From the NCBI GenBank assembly GCA_964591455.1, contig CAZQDZ010000003.1:62001-126000 (forward strand): DNA of 64,000 bases. The letters are read 5' to 3'. The notes under the pieces were generated by a model. The model made no database searches. It was not told the DNA's origin and was given only the letters and a program-made list of their open reading frames with translations. Positions 44,696 to 53,308 of the stretch are shown here, piece after piece. How positions within the stretch are numbered: position 1 is the stretch's first letter; every line of letters starts with the position of its first letter. The stretch comes from RFSX01 sp964591455. Lineage in GTDB: Bacteria > Bacteroidota > Bacteroidia > Chitinophagales > Saprospiraceae. Made by a program: the position numbers and the translations under genes.

Positions 44696-47296
44696 AAATC
44701 CGATACTCTCCTTTGTGAAGATATCACTGTCACTGTGTGCAATGACTTGTTTTATGTCGTCATCGATGATTGTGTTGTCAGATTTATGAGAATCATTCTG
44801 TGCACATCTCAGATTTTGGTTTTTAATGATATCTAAAACCATCTTTCTTACCTCACGGGCATTCCCGAAGTATTTATTTCGGGTTTCATACATTTCCATG
44901 AGTTGCTCGAAGATTAAATCCTTCGCAGGATTTTGGACACGGTAGCCACTCTGGTTTATCATTGAGAGAGAAATGGCCAGTAGTTCCTCTGGGCTATAAT
45001 CTTCAAACTTTAACACCTTATCAAATCTGGATCTCAGACCTGGATTTGCCTTAAGGAATACATCCATATTGTCTGGATACCCTGCAGCAAATACAAAGAA
45101 CTCTCCTCTGTTGTCTTCCATCCTTTTGAGAATAGTCTGAATCGCTTCATTACCATAATCACCTTGTAAGCCACCGAAGTTACTCAGCGCATATGCTTCA
45201 TCTATGAATAGCACGCCACCGTAAGCTTCATTAATTCTTTCATTTGTCTTGATAGCTGTTTGTCCTATGTATCCAGCAACTAGACCTTGTCTGTCAGTTT
45301 CTATAATATGTCCTCTCTCTAGAAGACCAAGTGCTTTGTATATTTTAGTTAGAATACGAGCGACGGTGGTCTTTCCAGTTCCTGGATTACCTACAAATAC
45401 AGTATGCAGGTAGAAATTATTCAATACATCCCGTCCACTTTGCTTGTGATAATGCACAACTTCTACTAGCTCTTTGATTTCCTTTTTGATATTATCCATG
45501 CCTATTAGCTCATCTAATTCTGCCAATGACATTTTAAGCAGTTCCTTGTCCACTGGAATCTTTGGCTTGAGTTTTTGATTCTTCAGTTGTATAGATAGCA
45601 CGTCCTCTTGCTTAATCAAGTTAAACTCTTTGTCACTAAGTTCTGCGGGATCATGACTCAACATGATTCTCAGACCTAGGTTGATTTTAGCTTTCTCTAC
45701 AAGGTCATATACAAATCTTGCATTCCCAAAATTGATATCTCTATCTCTATATGCATTTATAATAAATTCATTGAGTTTTTCTTTGGCAAACTTGGAGAAG
45801 TATACCCCATGATCTGATGCGGCATAATTGGCAATTTCTATCAACTCCTGAGGCAAATAATCTGGAAACTCAAAGAAATGCTTGAATCTTGACTTTAAAC
45901 CAGGATTCGAATTGATAAAATGGGTCATTTCCTTTGGGTAGCCCGCAACTATAATTGCTAAATCTCCTTCTCCATTTGACATTTCCTTTACAAGTATCTC
46001 TACTGCTTCTCTACCAAAGTCCTTGCTGTCGTCGTTAGTCCTTGCTAGGGCATAGGCTTCATCTATAAACAATACGCCTCCTCGAGCCTTAGAAATAGCA
46101 GTTTTCACTTTAGGGGCCGTCTGACCTATATACTCTCCTACTAAATCACTTCTGTCTACTTCATGTACATGACCCTTGGAGAGTAATCCCATCTTTTTAT
46201 ATATGGCACCCATCATCTTAGCAACAGTAGTCTTTCCTGTTCCTGGGTTACCTGTAAACACAGAATGGATATTAATGTCATCATCTTCTTTCAGCCCTCT
46301 CTCCTTTCTTAGTTGCAGATACTTAATATAATTTGAGTGATCTTTAATCTGCTTTTTTATTGTCTTAAGTCCTATTAAGCTATTGAAACGATCTACTATT
46401 TCATCAAAACTCTGATTCAACTCTACATCTGGATGGAAAAGTACTTGTTTGTCTCCTAGAAACAATTGTAACGGACCATCACCTTCGACAGCATCATAGT
46501 CGATCTCAAAGGGGATGATACCTACCAACTTGTCCAATATGACCAGTTCTGCAGTATAGTGGCCATTTCTCCAAGATCCTTTGGAGTTGCTCCCCCAGCC
46601 TAGTGATGTGAGTATTACGTCATCTTTTTCTCTGACTTTGACAAGTTTAGATACTTGGCCTTTAAGCTCTCTGGCTTGATTATAGAACTTGATAAATACT
46701 TCTATACTAAAGGCAACATTTGACTTTCTCTTCTTGAAACTAAGCTCTGAGTAGATATATCTCGTTGTATCGGAAGAGAACACCTTAAGAAATTGACGTT
46801 TGGTTTCATGTACATCTTCAAAAGAGCCTTCGTATAACCGCATGGAAGACAGTTCAAGCTTTTCGACCCAAAATTTGGAAATATCAGCTCCATAATTTTC
46901 TATGTAAAAGTATTTAGTTGCTACTTTTTCATCATCTATCCATGCTTCCCAGTAATAGGTGCCTTTTTTCCAAAATGAGCCTTTCTTTTTATTTCCCCAC
47001 CCTTCTCTTACATTGACTAATGAATCTGATTTAGATACCTTCTTATTAAAATTCAGGTGGCAAATCTTCTTTTTCTTTCCAAGCTCAAAGCAATTAAGCT
47101 GGACTTTGACGTTCCAATTTGCCTTATCAAACTGCTTATTATAAAAAGCCAGTTCTGCATATACATATGAGCAATGTGAAGCACTAAAAACCTGTCTATA
47201 TTTTTTCTGATTGTTTGCTAGCCATTCAGTGGAAGCATAAACATTTAATCCTTTAAACTTGTATTTCTTGTCGTCCTTTGTTCTATCTTCGGCCAT
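44687..47296 (-). CDS. Tandem AAA+ ATPase (CbbX/SpoVK-like) with duplicated N-terminal module
   Basis: 869 residues, cytoplasmic. Residues about 12-140 and 143-270 are two copies of an unrecognised beta-rich module; each ends in a GWG...KGS...G-Y pattern (GWGNKKKGSFWKKGTYYWEA and GWGSNSKGSWRNGHYTAE). Two AAA+ domains of the CbbX/CfxQ type follow: Walker A GNPGTGKTT at 349-357 and 636-644, Walker B VLFIDEAYA at 408-416 and 695-703, and a pore-loop YIGQT at 389-393 and 676-680. Relatives in this family remodel proteins, such as CbbX acting on Rubisco; there is no Rubisco here. It is divergent from the ferredoxin gene. Substrate unknown. Confidence 0.88.
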   Translation of the reverse strand: MAEDRTKDDKKYKFKGLNVYASTEWLANNQKKYRQVFSASHCSYVYAELAFYNKQFDKANWNVKVQLNCFELGKKKKICHLNFNKKVSKSDSLVNVREGWGNKKKGSFWKKGTYYWEAWIDDEKVATKYFYIENYGADISKFWVEKLELSSMRLYEGSFEDVHETKRQFLKVFSSDTTRYIYSELSFKKRKSNVAFSIEVFIKFYNQARELKGQVSKLVKVREKDDVILTSLGWGSNSKGSWRNGHYTAELVILDKLVGIIPFEIDYDAVEGDGPLQLFLGDKQVLFHPDVELNQSFDEIVDRFNSLIGLKTIKKQIKDHSNYIKYLQLRKERGLKEDDDINIHSVFTGNPGTGKTTVAKMMGAIYKKMGLLSKGHVHEVDRSDLVGEYIGQTAPKVKTAISKARGGVLFIDEAYALARTNDDSKDFGREAVEILVKEMSNGEGDLAIIVAGYPKEMTHFINSNPGLKSRFKHFFEFPDYLPQELIEIANYAASDHGVYFSKFAKEKLNEFIINAYRDRDINFGNARFVYDLVEKAKINLGLRIMLSHDPAELSDKEFNLIKQEDVLSIQLKNQKLKPKIPVDKELLKMSLAELDELIGMDNIKKEIKELVEVVHYHKQSGRDVLNNFYLHTVFVGNPGTGKTTVARILTKIYKALGLLERGHIIETDRQGLVAGYIGQTAIKTNERINEAYGGVLFIDEAYALSNFGGLQGDYGNEAIQTILKRMEDNRGEFFVFAAGYPDNMDVFLKANPGLRSRFDKVLKFEDYSPEELLAISLSMINQSGYRVQNPAKDLIFEQLMEMYETRNKYFGNAREVRKMVLDIIKNQNLRCAQNDSHKSDNTIIDDDIKQVIAHSDSDIFTKESIGFKK

Positions 47297-47441
47297 TTTA
47301 AAGCACTTAATATTTTATTAGTTCAGCACGAAAGTAACGCAGAATAGATGATAAAATCAATCCTGTAATAGATATCATATTTAGTGAACCTTTTCTAAGT
47401 CTAGTATGTTATTAGACATTAACAATTTTTTTATCCTTTTT

Positions 47442-47783
47442 ATGGCCCGTATAACATTTAGATTTGAAGATAAGAGCCTTGAGACAAAGGTCATAGACAA
47501 TGTCGAAGTAGGACTAACCATACAGGATATTACTGAAGACTATGATATTCATCTGAATCACAATTGTGGCTGCGTTTGTGCCTGCTCCACTTGTCATGTC
47601 TATATTGAAAAAGGAATGGATAGCTTACCGGAGATTACTGATAGAGAAGAGGATTTCATCGATAGAGCCATCAATCCTACTGTGGAATCGAGATTAGGTT
47701 GTCAGTGTATTATAGAAAATAAGGACGCAGATATAGAGGTGATCATACCTGACCAATCTCAAATTATAGGACACGAACATTAG
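47442..47783 (+). CDS. fdx: [2Fe-2S] ferredoxin, Isc type
   Basis: 113 residues from the ATG at 47442; a 12-residue longer hydrophobic frame from 47406 is not typical of Fdx. Cluster ligands are Cys42, Cys48, Cys51 and Cys87 (C-x5-C-x2-C...C), with extra cysteines at 44, 46 and 89. The pattern DREEDFIDRA and SRLGCQCII is that of the ISC adrenodoxin-like ferredoxins that supply electrons for cluster assembly. It is 25 bases upstream of iscX, which supports the ISC role. Confidence 0.9.
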   Translation: MARITFRFEDKSLETKVIDNVEVGLTIQDITEDYDIHLNHNCGCVCACSTCHVYIEKGMDSLPEITDREEDFIDRAINPTVESRLGCQCIIENKDADIEVIIPDQSQIIGHEH

Positions 47784-47808
47784 AGGCTATAATATATAAC
47801 AGAGAAAA

Positions 47809-48054
47809 ATGAGTTTTGAAAATCTGACTAACCTTCCAATTAATTGGCCTGATCATGAGGATATTGCGATAGGTCTTTATGACAAATTTGGTGATGAATT
47901 TGATGAAGGAAAAATATACCGAATTCGATTTACAGATTTACTAGAATGGGTTTTATCTATACCGAATTTTGAAGGTAAACGAGAAGATTGTAGTGAAGGG
48001 CACTTAGAAATGATTCAAGCTAAGTGGGTGTATGAGTGGAGAGACAATCAATAA
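47809..48054 (+). CDS. iscX: IscX iron-sulfur assembly adaptor
   Basis: 81 residues, slightly longer than the 66-residue E. coli protein, with the family pattern INWPDHEDIAIGLYDKFGDE, RFTDLLEWVLSIPNF and a final WVYEW. The acidic surface binds the cysteine desulfurase IscS and iron. It follows fdx directly and is followed by a UbiA-family gene 13 bases later. Confidence 0.92.
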   Translation: MSFENLTNLPINWPDHEDIAIGLYDKFGDEFDEGKIYRIRFTDLLEWVLSIPNFEGKREDCSEGHLEMIQAKWVYEWRDNQ

Positions 48055-48067
48055 GAAACAATCTTAG

Positions 48068-48967
48068 ATGGCATATTTAATGTCAATCCGTCCGATAAAC
48101 CTAGTTATTATCGGTTGTACGCAAATTTTAGTCTACTATCTTTTTTTTCATTCTTCTAATTCGGTGCCTCACCAGCATTGGGTTTTAGAACCTCCTAAAA
48201 TCTTCATCTTCACCCTTGTTACCATCTGCATAGCTGCATCCGGGTATCTTATAAATGACTATGTTGATTTTGACTCAGATATTGACAATAACAAGAAACA
48301 TAGATTAACAAGACGACATGATAATTTGAGGTTATATGCCTGGGTTACCATAGTAGGTTTTCTTGTGTCAGTATGGTTTGCTTTAGATATGAACAGAGCT
48401 ATGCTGTCACTGATTTATGTCCTTTCAGTTGCAGCTTTATTCTATTATTCTACCCATCTTAAGAAGACAATATTATTTGGAAATGTAGTTGTTTCACTGT
48501 TTTCTAGCGGTGTTTTAGGAATAATGTTATTCGCTGAAAATAGCTCATTGCATGAGCAGACCGAAGCGGTTAGAAGTCATATTTACAATTCAGTTCTACT
48601 CTTTTGCCTTTTTGCGTTTTTGGTTAGTATGTTGAGAGAGATTGTGAAAGATGTAGAGGATGTCCACGGTGACGAGATTAATGGATACAAAACACTACCC
48701 ATTGTATACGGAATTAACGCATCAAGGATGATAGCATTTGGTTTTGCGGCAATACTAATTGGAGCACTACTATATCTGTTGGTCATAGGATTTCAGAAAT
48801 CGGATATTGGTTTAATCACATATTTGCTACTAGGGTTACTTTTGCCCGTTTGTGTATTGGGTTATATGTTGACCTTGCCTTCATTTGAGGAAAATGCCAA
48901 TCGGATAAGTAAGTGGTGCAAGTTATTGATGTTATCTGGATTAATATTGCTCATTATTGTACATTAA
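48068..48967 (+). CDS. UbiA-family prenyltransferase
   Basis: 299 residues with eight or nine hydrophobic segments. The first Asp-rich motif is NDYVDFDSDIDNNKKHR (near 63-79), and the second is in REIVKDVEDVHGDEINGYKT (near 197-216). These bind Mg-prenyl diphosphate. The enzyme transfers a prenyl chain to an aromatic or glycerol-phosphate acceptor; the second motif and size resemble the geranylgeranylglycerol-phosphate synthase-like branch, but the acceptor is not certain. It is followed 3 bases later by maf and preceded by iscX, so it is within a short rightward operon. Confidence 0.85.
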   Translation: MAYLMSIRPINLVIIGCTQILVYYLFFHSSNSVPHQHWVLEPPKIFIFTLVTICIAASGYLINDYVDFDSDIDNNKKHRLTRRHDNLRLYAWVTIVGFLVSVWFALDMNRAMLSLIYVLSVAALFYYSTHLKKTILFGNVVVSLFSSGVLGIMLFAENSSLHEQTEAVRSHIYNSVLLFCLFAFLVSMLREIVKDVEDVHGDEINGYKTLPIVYGINASRMIAFGFAAILIGALLYLLVIGFQKSDIGLITYLLLGLLLPVCVLGYMLTLPSFEENANRISKWCKLLMLSGLILLIIVH

Positions 48968-48970
48968 TTT

Positions 48971-49561
48971 ATGAAGACTTACAAGCTGGTACTTGGTTCT
49001 GGTTCGCCTAGAAGATTTGATTTGCTGACAAAGGCAGGGCTCTCCTTTGAGAAAAGAGTCATCGAAGTAGATGAGTCATTTCCAGGTGACTTAGCGTTAG
49101 ATAGAATTGCCTTATATGTGGCTGAAAAGAAGGCTTTTGCACATAAGGATTCCATGAAGGAGGATGAGCTGATTATCACAGCAGACACCATAGTTGTATA
49201 TGATGACAAGGTTTATGGAAAACCCAAGACTAAGCAAGAAGCGTTGGATACCCTTATGATGCTTTCAGATTCTATTCATCAGGTGTATACAGGTACTTGC
49301 TTATATACTTCAGAAGGCATTAGCAGCTTTAGTGTGAAAAGTGAGGTCAAATTTGGTATTATAGAGCCTCTGGAGGCTGAAAAATATATTAATACAGAAA
49401 GTCCAATGGACAAAGCTGGATCTTATGGTATTCAAGATTGGATAGGCCAAACAAGAATTGAATTTATAAAAGGCTCTTATACCAATATACTTGGGCTTCC
49501 ATTAGCACAGCTTTGGGATGCGTTGAAGCAATACAATATCCAAGGAGCTACGATTTCATAA
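48971..49561 (+). CDS. maf: Maf-type nucleoside triphosphate pyrophosphatase
   Basis: 196 residues. SGSPRRFDLL at 10-19 and ADTIVVYDDKVYGKP are the Maf signatures, with the QVYTG loop later. Maf proteins hydrolyse non-canonical or excess nucleotides such as m5UTP, dTTP or UTP to the monophosphate; which is preferred cannot be told. It ends in a 14-base tail-to-tail overlap with prmA on the opposite strand. Probably co-transcribed with the UbiA-family gene. Confidence 0.92.
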   Translation: MKTYKLVLGSGSPRRFDLLTKAGLSFEKRVIEVDESFPGDLALDRIALYVAEKKAFAHKDSMKEDELIITADTIVVYDDKVYGKPKTKQEALDTLMMLSDSIHQVYTGTCLYTSEGISSFSVKSEVKFGIIEPLEAEKYINTESPMDKAGSYGIQDWIGQTRIEFIKGSYTNILGLPLAQLWDALKQYNIQGATIS

Positions 49562-50378
49562 AGGACATTCTAGTCCATTCTCCCTTTTCGGCTTCTGATT
49601 TAAGTGTAAATAGTGACTGTGTATATTGGTCTAGTATCAGTTGTCTATCTACTTTCAAAATTCCAGAAATTACTAACAATCCTTCTGGGTTGAGTAAGTG
49701 GTGTAGCGCTTGACTTTGATTTAATATTACTTGTCTATTGATATTGGCCAATACTATGTCAAACTTCTTTTGACTTAATATGTCTAGATCTCCTTTTTGG
49801 ACATGAGTGTTGCCTATAGGTATTCCATTTAACTCAAAATGTTCAAAGGTATTTTGGATAGCCTCATCTTGAATATCTATACAAGTCAGTTGGCGACATC
49901 CTGCCATTTTTGCATAGACGCTGAGTATCCCGGTGCCACATCCATAATCCAAGACTGCTGAATCATGAAAAGAAATCGATTGCATGTGCTCGAGCATCAT
50001 ATAGGTCGTCTCATGATGACCTGTGCCAAAAGCCATTTTGGGGGAGATTAATAATTCTGTTTTGGCAGAAGCATAAGCTGGGTGGAATAAGGCACGAACA
50101 TAAATAGCGCCTATATGTATTGGTTCGAAATTAGACTCCCATTCTTTATTCCAATTGACCTTCTCTTCTCGTTCTATTCGCATAGCCGAAACAGTTAGAG
50201 CTAATTTTTCTTTTAATAGAGAAATGACGTCTTCTAAATTGCCATCTTCCTTATAGATGACTAGACCGTATTCTGTATCAAGGATTGCATCCACGCCTGC
50301 AAGATTAAGCCATGCGGAGGCAATCTCTTTTAAGTCATTTGAAATATTGACAATAAGCTTGTGAGTAGAATCTGACAT
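49548..50378 (-). CDS. prmA: Ribosomal protein L11 methyltransferase
   Basis: 276 residues. The N-terminal substrate-recognition domain is about 1-90; the SAM-binding domain has DYGCGTGILSVYAKMAG with GxGxG-like loop and VLANINRQVI (NINR/NPPY-like motif). PrmA trimethylates ribosomal protein L11. It is a single base downstream of folD and is part of the leftward PAP2-folD-prmA run. Its end overlaps maf by 14 bases. Confidence 0.92.
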   Translation of the reverse strand: MSDSTHKLIVNISNDLKEIASAWLNLAGVDAILDTEYGLVIYKEDGNLEDVISLLKEKLALTVSAMRIEREEKVNWNKEWESNFEPIHIGAIYVRALFHPAYASAKTELLISPKMAFGTGHHETTYMMLEHMQSISFHDSAVLDYGCGTGILSVYAKMAGCRQLTCIDIQDEAIQNTFEHFELNGIPIGNTHVQKGDLDILSQKKFDIVLANINRQVILNQSQALHHLLNPEGLLVISGILKVDRQLILDQYTQSLFTLKSEAEKGEWTRMSFMKS

Positions 50379-50379
50379 T

Positions 50380-51261
50380 CTAGATTGCAGTCCTTTTTTT
50401 ATAGGATTTCAGAGTGTTCATCATCAGGGCAGCCACTGTCATTGGTCCTACCCCTCCTGGAACGGGAGTAATAAAACTACACTTTGGTGCTACTTTTTCG
50501 AAATCCACATCTCCGACTAATCTACTGCCTTTTTTTCTTGTTAGGTCTTCTATCCTGTTTATACCTACATCTATAATGACAGTACCTTCTGACACCATAT
50601 CTTGAGTGACAAAAAATGGCTTGCCTAGCGCAGATATTATAATGTCTGAGTTCAAGCATAGACTTTTCAAATCTCTGGTACGTGAATGAGCTAGAGTTAC
50701 CGTGGCGTTACCCACATTACTTTTACGACTCAGAAGAATGCTTAAAGGTGTGCCTACTATATTAGATCGTCCTATAATGGTAACATTCTTACCACTTGTC
50801 TCCACACCATATCGCTCTAGCAAGATCAATATGCCATAAGGTGTTGCTGGCAGGAAGCTATCTAAGCCTTGAGCCATACATCCGAAGTTATAAGGATGAA
50901 AACCATCTACATCCTTTGCCGGGTCTATAGCTAATAGAATTTCTTTTTCATTTAGATGATCAGGTAAGGGCAACTGGACTATAAATCCATCCACTTTTTC
51001 ATTATGGTTAAGCTGGTTAACAATATCTAGTATTTCGTCTTGGGTAACTTCTACTGGTCTTCTAATCAATTCTGACGAAAACCCAACCTTGTCACAAGAC
51101 TTGACTTTGTTTCTCATATAAGCCTCACTAGCAGGATTATTACCTACCAAGACTGCTGACAAATGTGGTGGACGCAATCCTTTTTCTTTCAGAATGTCTA
51201 CTTCTGCTTTGATTTCCTCTTTCAAGGTGTTAGACAAAGCTTTACCGTCTAAAATTTTCAC
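50380..51261 (-). CDS. folD: Methylenetetrahydrofolate dehydrogenase/cyclohydrolase
   Basis: 293 residues from a GTG start at 51261, which gives the normal N-terminus (VKILDGKALSNTLKEEI) and avoids overlapping the PAP2 gene; a longer frame to 51330 adds an unlikely 23 residues. Motifs are VGNNPASEAYMRNKVKSC with catalytic Tyr and Lys, VDGFIVQLPLPDHL, and the closing SFITPVPGGVGPMT. The bifunctional enzyme interconverts 5,10-methylene- and 10-formyl-tetrahydrofolate. It sits 8 bases after the PAP2 gene and 1 base before prmA. Confidence 0.93.
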   Translation of the reverse strand: MKILDGKALSNTLKEEIKAEVDILKEKGLRPPHLSAVLVGNNPASEAYMRNKVKSCDKVGFSSELIRRPVEVTQDEILDIVNQLNHNEKVDGFIVQLPLPDHLNEKEILLAIDPAKDVDGFHPYNFGCMAQGLDSFLPATPYGILILLERYGVETSGKNVTIIGRSNIVGTPLSILLSRKSNVGNATVTLAHSRTRDLKSLCLNSDIIISALGKPFFVTQDMVSEGTVIIDVGINRIEDLTRKKGSRLVGDVDFEKVAPKCSFITPVPGGVGPMTVAALMMNTLKSYKKRTAI

Positions 51262-51269
51262 TATTCTAT

Positions 51270-51857
51270 TTATGTCTGATGAGCACGCAAACTTAGAGAA
51301 ATCCAATGATAAGCCATGAATATCATCCACCCTATAATTGCTCCTATAGTCATACCTGCCAGGACATCAGAAGGATAATGCACCCCGACATATACTTGTG
51401 CAAGGCTGATAAGTCCAGCCCAGAGAAAGAATAGCCAACGCCATCGAAAAAATGGAAAAATTAAAAAGTAGAACATAGCCTGTGCCATGTGATTCGTAGC
51501 ATGAGAAGATGTAAAGCTGTAACCATTTGTGCAAGGAATTCTCTTTACTGGCGTCAATTCAGCTTGATGACAGGGACGTTCTCTCTTGATTGTCTTCTTT
51601 ATTAGTTGGCTGGAAATGGAATCGCTTAGGCCAATCAGGACTCCTATACTTAGAAAGACAAGCCAGGCTTTGTTTTTCCAATGCACAATGATAAACGAGG
51701 CAATAAAGAGATACAGGGGTATAGAGCATAGCTTATGGCGTAAGGGTATTAGTATAATATCTAATAGACCATTAGATAGATTTTGGTTAATTAAGATGTA
51801 CAAATTCTGATCTATGCCCCCTAATGCTTCCATAATCACAAAGTAGTCTTTTATCAT
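51270..51857 (-). CDS. PAP2-family membrane phosphatase
   Basis: 195 residues; a second ATG at 51833 is an alternative start. Several hydrophobic segments are present. The three PAP2 motifs are visible: KKTIKRERP (K-x6-RP), TSSHATNHM (PSGH-like, with Ser-Ser-His), and VHYPSDVLAG (H-x3-D). Such enzymes dephosphorylate lipid phosphates such as undecaprenyl pyrophosphate or phosphatidic acid. It is first in the leftward run with folD and prmA, though no functional link is obvious, and is divergent from glmM. Confidence 0.88.
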   Translation of the reverse strand: MIKDYFVIMEALGGIDQNLYILINQNLSNGLLDIILIPLRHKLCSIPLYLFIASFIIVHWKNKAWLVFLSIGVLIGLSDSISSQLIKKTIKRERPCHQAELTPVKRIPCTNGYSFTSSHATNHMAQAMFYFLIFPFFRWRWLFFLWAGLISLAQVYVGVHYPSDVLAGMTIGAIIGWMIFMAYHWISLSLRAHQT

Positions 51858-51917
51858 TACAGATAGAGTGATTATAAGCTAGCAATTTTGATAGTTTTGT
51901 GTACAAATAAATGGAAA

Positions 51918-53303
51918 GTGGCGATAAAGAAATCTATATCTGGAATGAGGGGTACCATAGGTGGGCGACCAGGAAAAAATCTGACACCTATAGATATTGT
52001 AGAGATGACCTCAGCTTACGGTGCTTGGCTTATTTCTACAGGAGAATCAAAGAAAGTTGTGGTTGGTAGAGATGGTAGAATTTCAGGCGCTATTGTATCT
52101 ACTTTAGCAATTAACACCCTCCTTTGTCAAGGAATAGATGTGGTCAATTTGGGCCTCTCTACTACCCCTACAGTAGAAATGGCGGTTACAGCTGAAGATG
52201 CTGGTGGCGGTATTATTTTTTCTGCCAGCCACAACCCAAGACATTGGAATGCGTTGAAACTTCTTAATCATAAGGGTGAGTTTATTTCACAAGATGCCGG
52301 CAAGGAAATATTAAGATTAGCCAGTGAAAAAGGGATGGAATTCAGCCAGATAGATGAGATTGGTAAGTTGTCATCTAGTGATAAATATATTGATTACCAT
52401 ATAGACAAGATCTTAGATTTGGGTATTATAGATGCTTCACTCATCGCTCGACAAAACTTTCATGTTGTTGTGGATTGCATTAACTCTACAGGTGCTATAT
52501 CTATACCTCCATTACTAGACCGACTTGGGGTAACATACGAATTATTGAATGGTGAGGTTAGTGGAGAATTTGCACATGATCCTGAACCAATTCCAAAAAA
52601 TTTGACTCAATTGTCTGAGGCTGTAAAACAAAGTAAAGCTAATTTAGGTATAGCCGTAGATCCTGATGTGGATAGACTAGTACTAGTCTGTGAAGACGGG
52701 AGTATGTTTAGTGAGGAATATACCATAGTCGCAGTCGCCGACTTTGTACTCTCCAAATCCAAAGGGAACACGGTTTCCAATCTCTCATCTTCAAGGGCTT
52801 TGGCAGACATTACAGATAAGCATAATGGTCAATATTATCCGTCCGCAGTTGGGGAAGTACATGTTGTAAATAAGATGAAAGAGGTATCTGCTGTGATAGG
52901 AGGTGAAGGGAATGGCGGCGTTATATATCCTGAATTGCATTATGGAAGAGATGCCTTAGTCGGTATTGCTATGATGCTTAATCATCTTTCAGATAATGGA
53001 CAAAGTCTTTTAGAATTAAAGAATTCTTATCCAATTTATCATATAGTTAAGGAAAAGATAAATCTCGAAGATGACTCTCAGACAGATATTATCATTGACA
53101 AGATAAATAATAACTATCTTGGTGAGAGAATAAATATGATAGATGGATTGAAGATTGATTTTGCAGATGGTTGGATTCACATAAGAAGTTCTAATACTGA
53201 ACCAGTACTAAGACTTATAGCGGAATCATCTTCTAAAGAGCGCGCTAATTCAATGATTTCAGAAGTTCAGAATATTATTAAAGAGATTAATTTAAACCAG
53301 TAA
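51918..53303 (+). CDS. glmM: Phosphoglucosamine mutase-type phosphohexomutase
   Basis: 461 residues from the GTG at 51918, which gives a normal N-terminus (AIKKSISGMRGTIGG); a TTG at 51888 would add ten atypical residues. The phosphoserine motif FSASHNPRHWNALKLL, the metal-binding DPDVDRLVLV and the C-terminal phosphate loop RSSNTEPVLRLI are all present. The enzyme interconverts glucosamine 6- and 1-phosphate for peptidoglycan and LPS precursors; phosphomannomutase activity is possible. It ends 5 bases before the first class V aminotransferase gene. Confidence 0.9.
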   Translation: MAIKKSISGMRGTIGGRPGKNLTPIDIVEMTSAYGAWLISTGESKKVVVGRDGRISGAIVSTLAINTLLCQGIDVVNLGLSTTPTVEMAVTAEDAGGGIIFSASHNPRHWNALKLLNHKGEFISQDAGKEILRLASEKGMEFSQIDEIGKLSSSDKYIDYHIDKILDLGIIDASLIARQNFHVVVDCINSTGAISIPPLLDRLGVTYELLNGEVSGEFAHDPEPIPKNLTQLSEAVKQSKANLGIAVDPDVDRLVLVCEDGSMFSEEYTIVAVADFVLSKSKGNTVSNLSSSRALADITDKHNGQYYPSAVGEVHVVNKMKEVSAVIGGEGNGGVIYPELHYGRDALVGIAMMLNHLSDNGQSLLELKNSYPIYHIVKEKINLEDDSQTDIIIDKINNNYLGERINMIDGLKIDFADGWIHIRSSNTEPVLRLIAESSSKERANSMISEVQNIIKEINLNQ

Positions 53304-53308
53304 TAAGC

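Noticed and set aside
51262..51330. 23-codon extension of FolD
   Set aside because: It runs into the PAP2 gene; the GTG at 51261 gives the standard FolD start.
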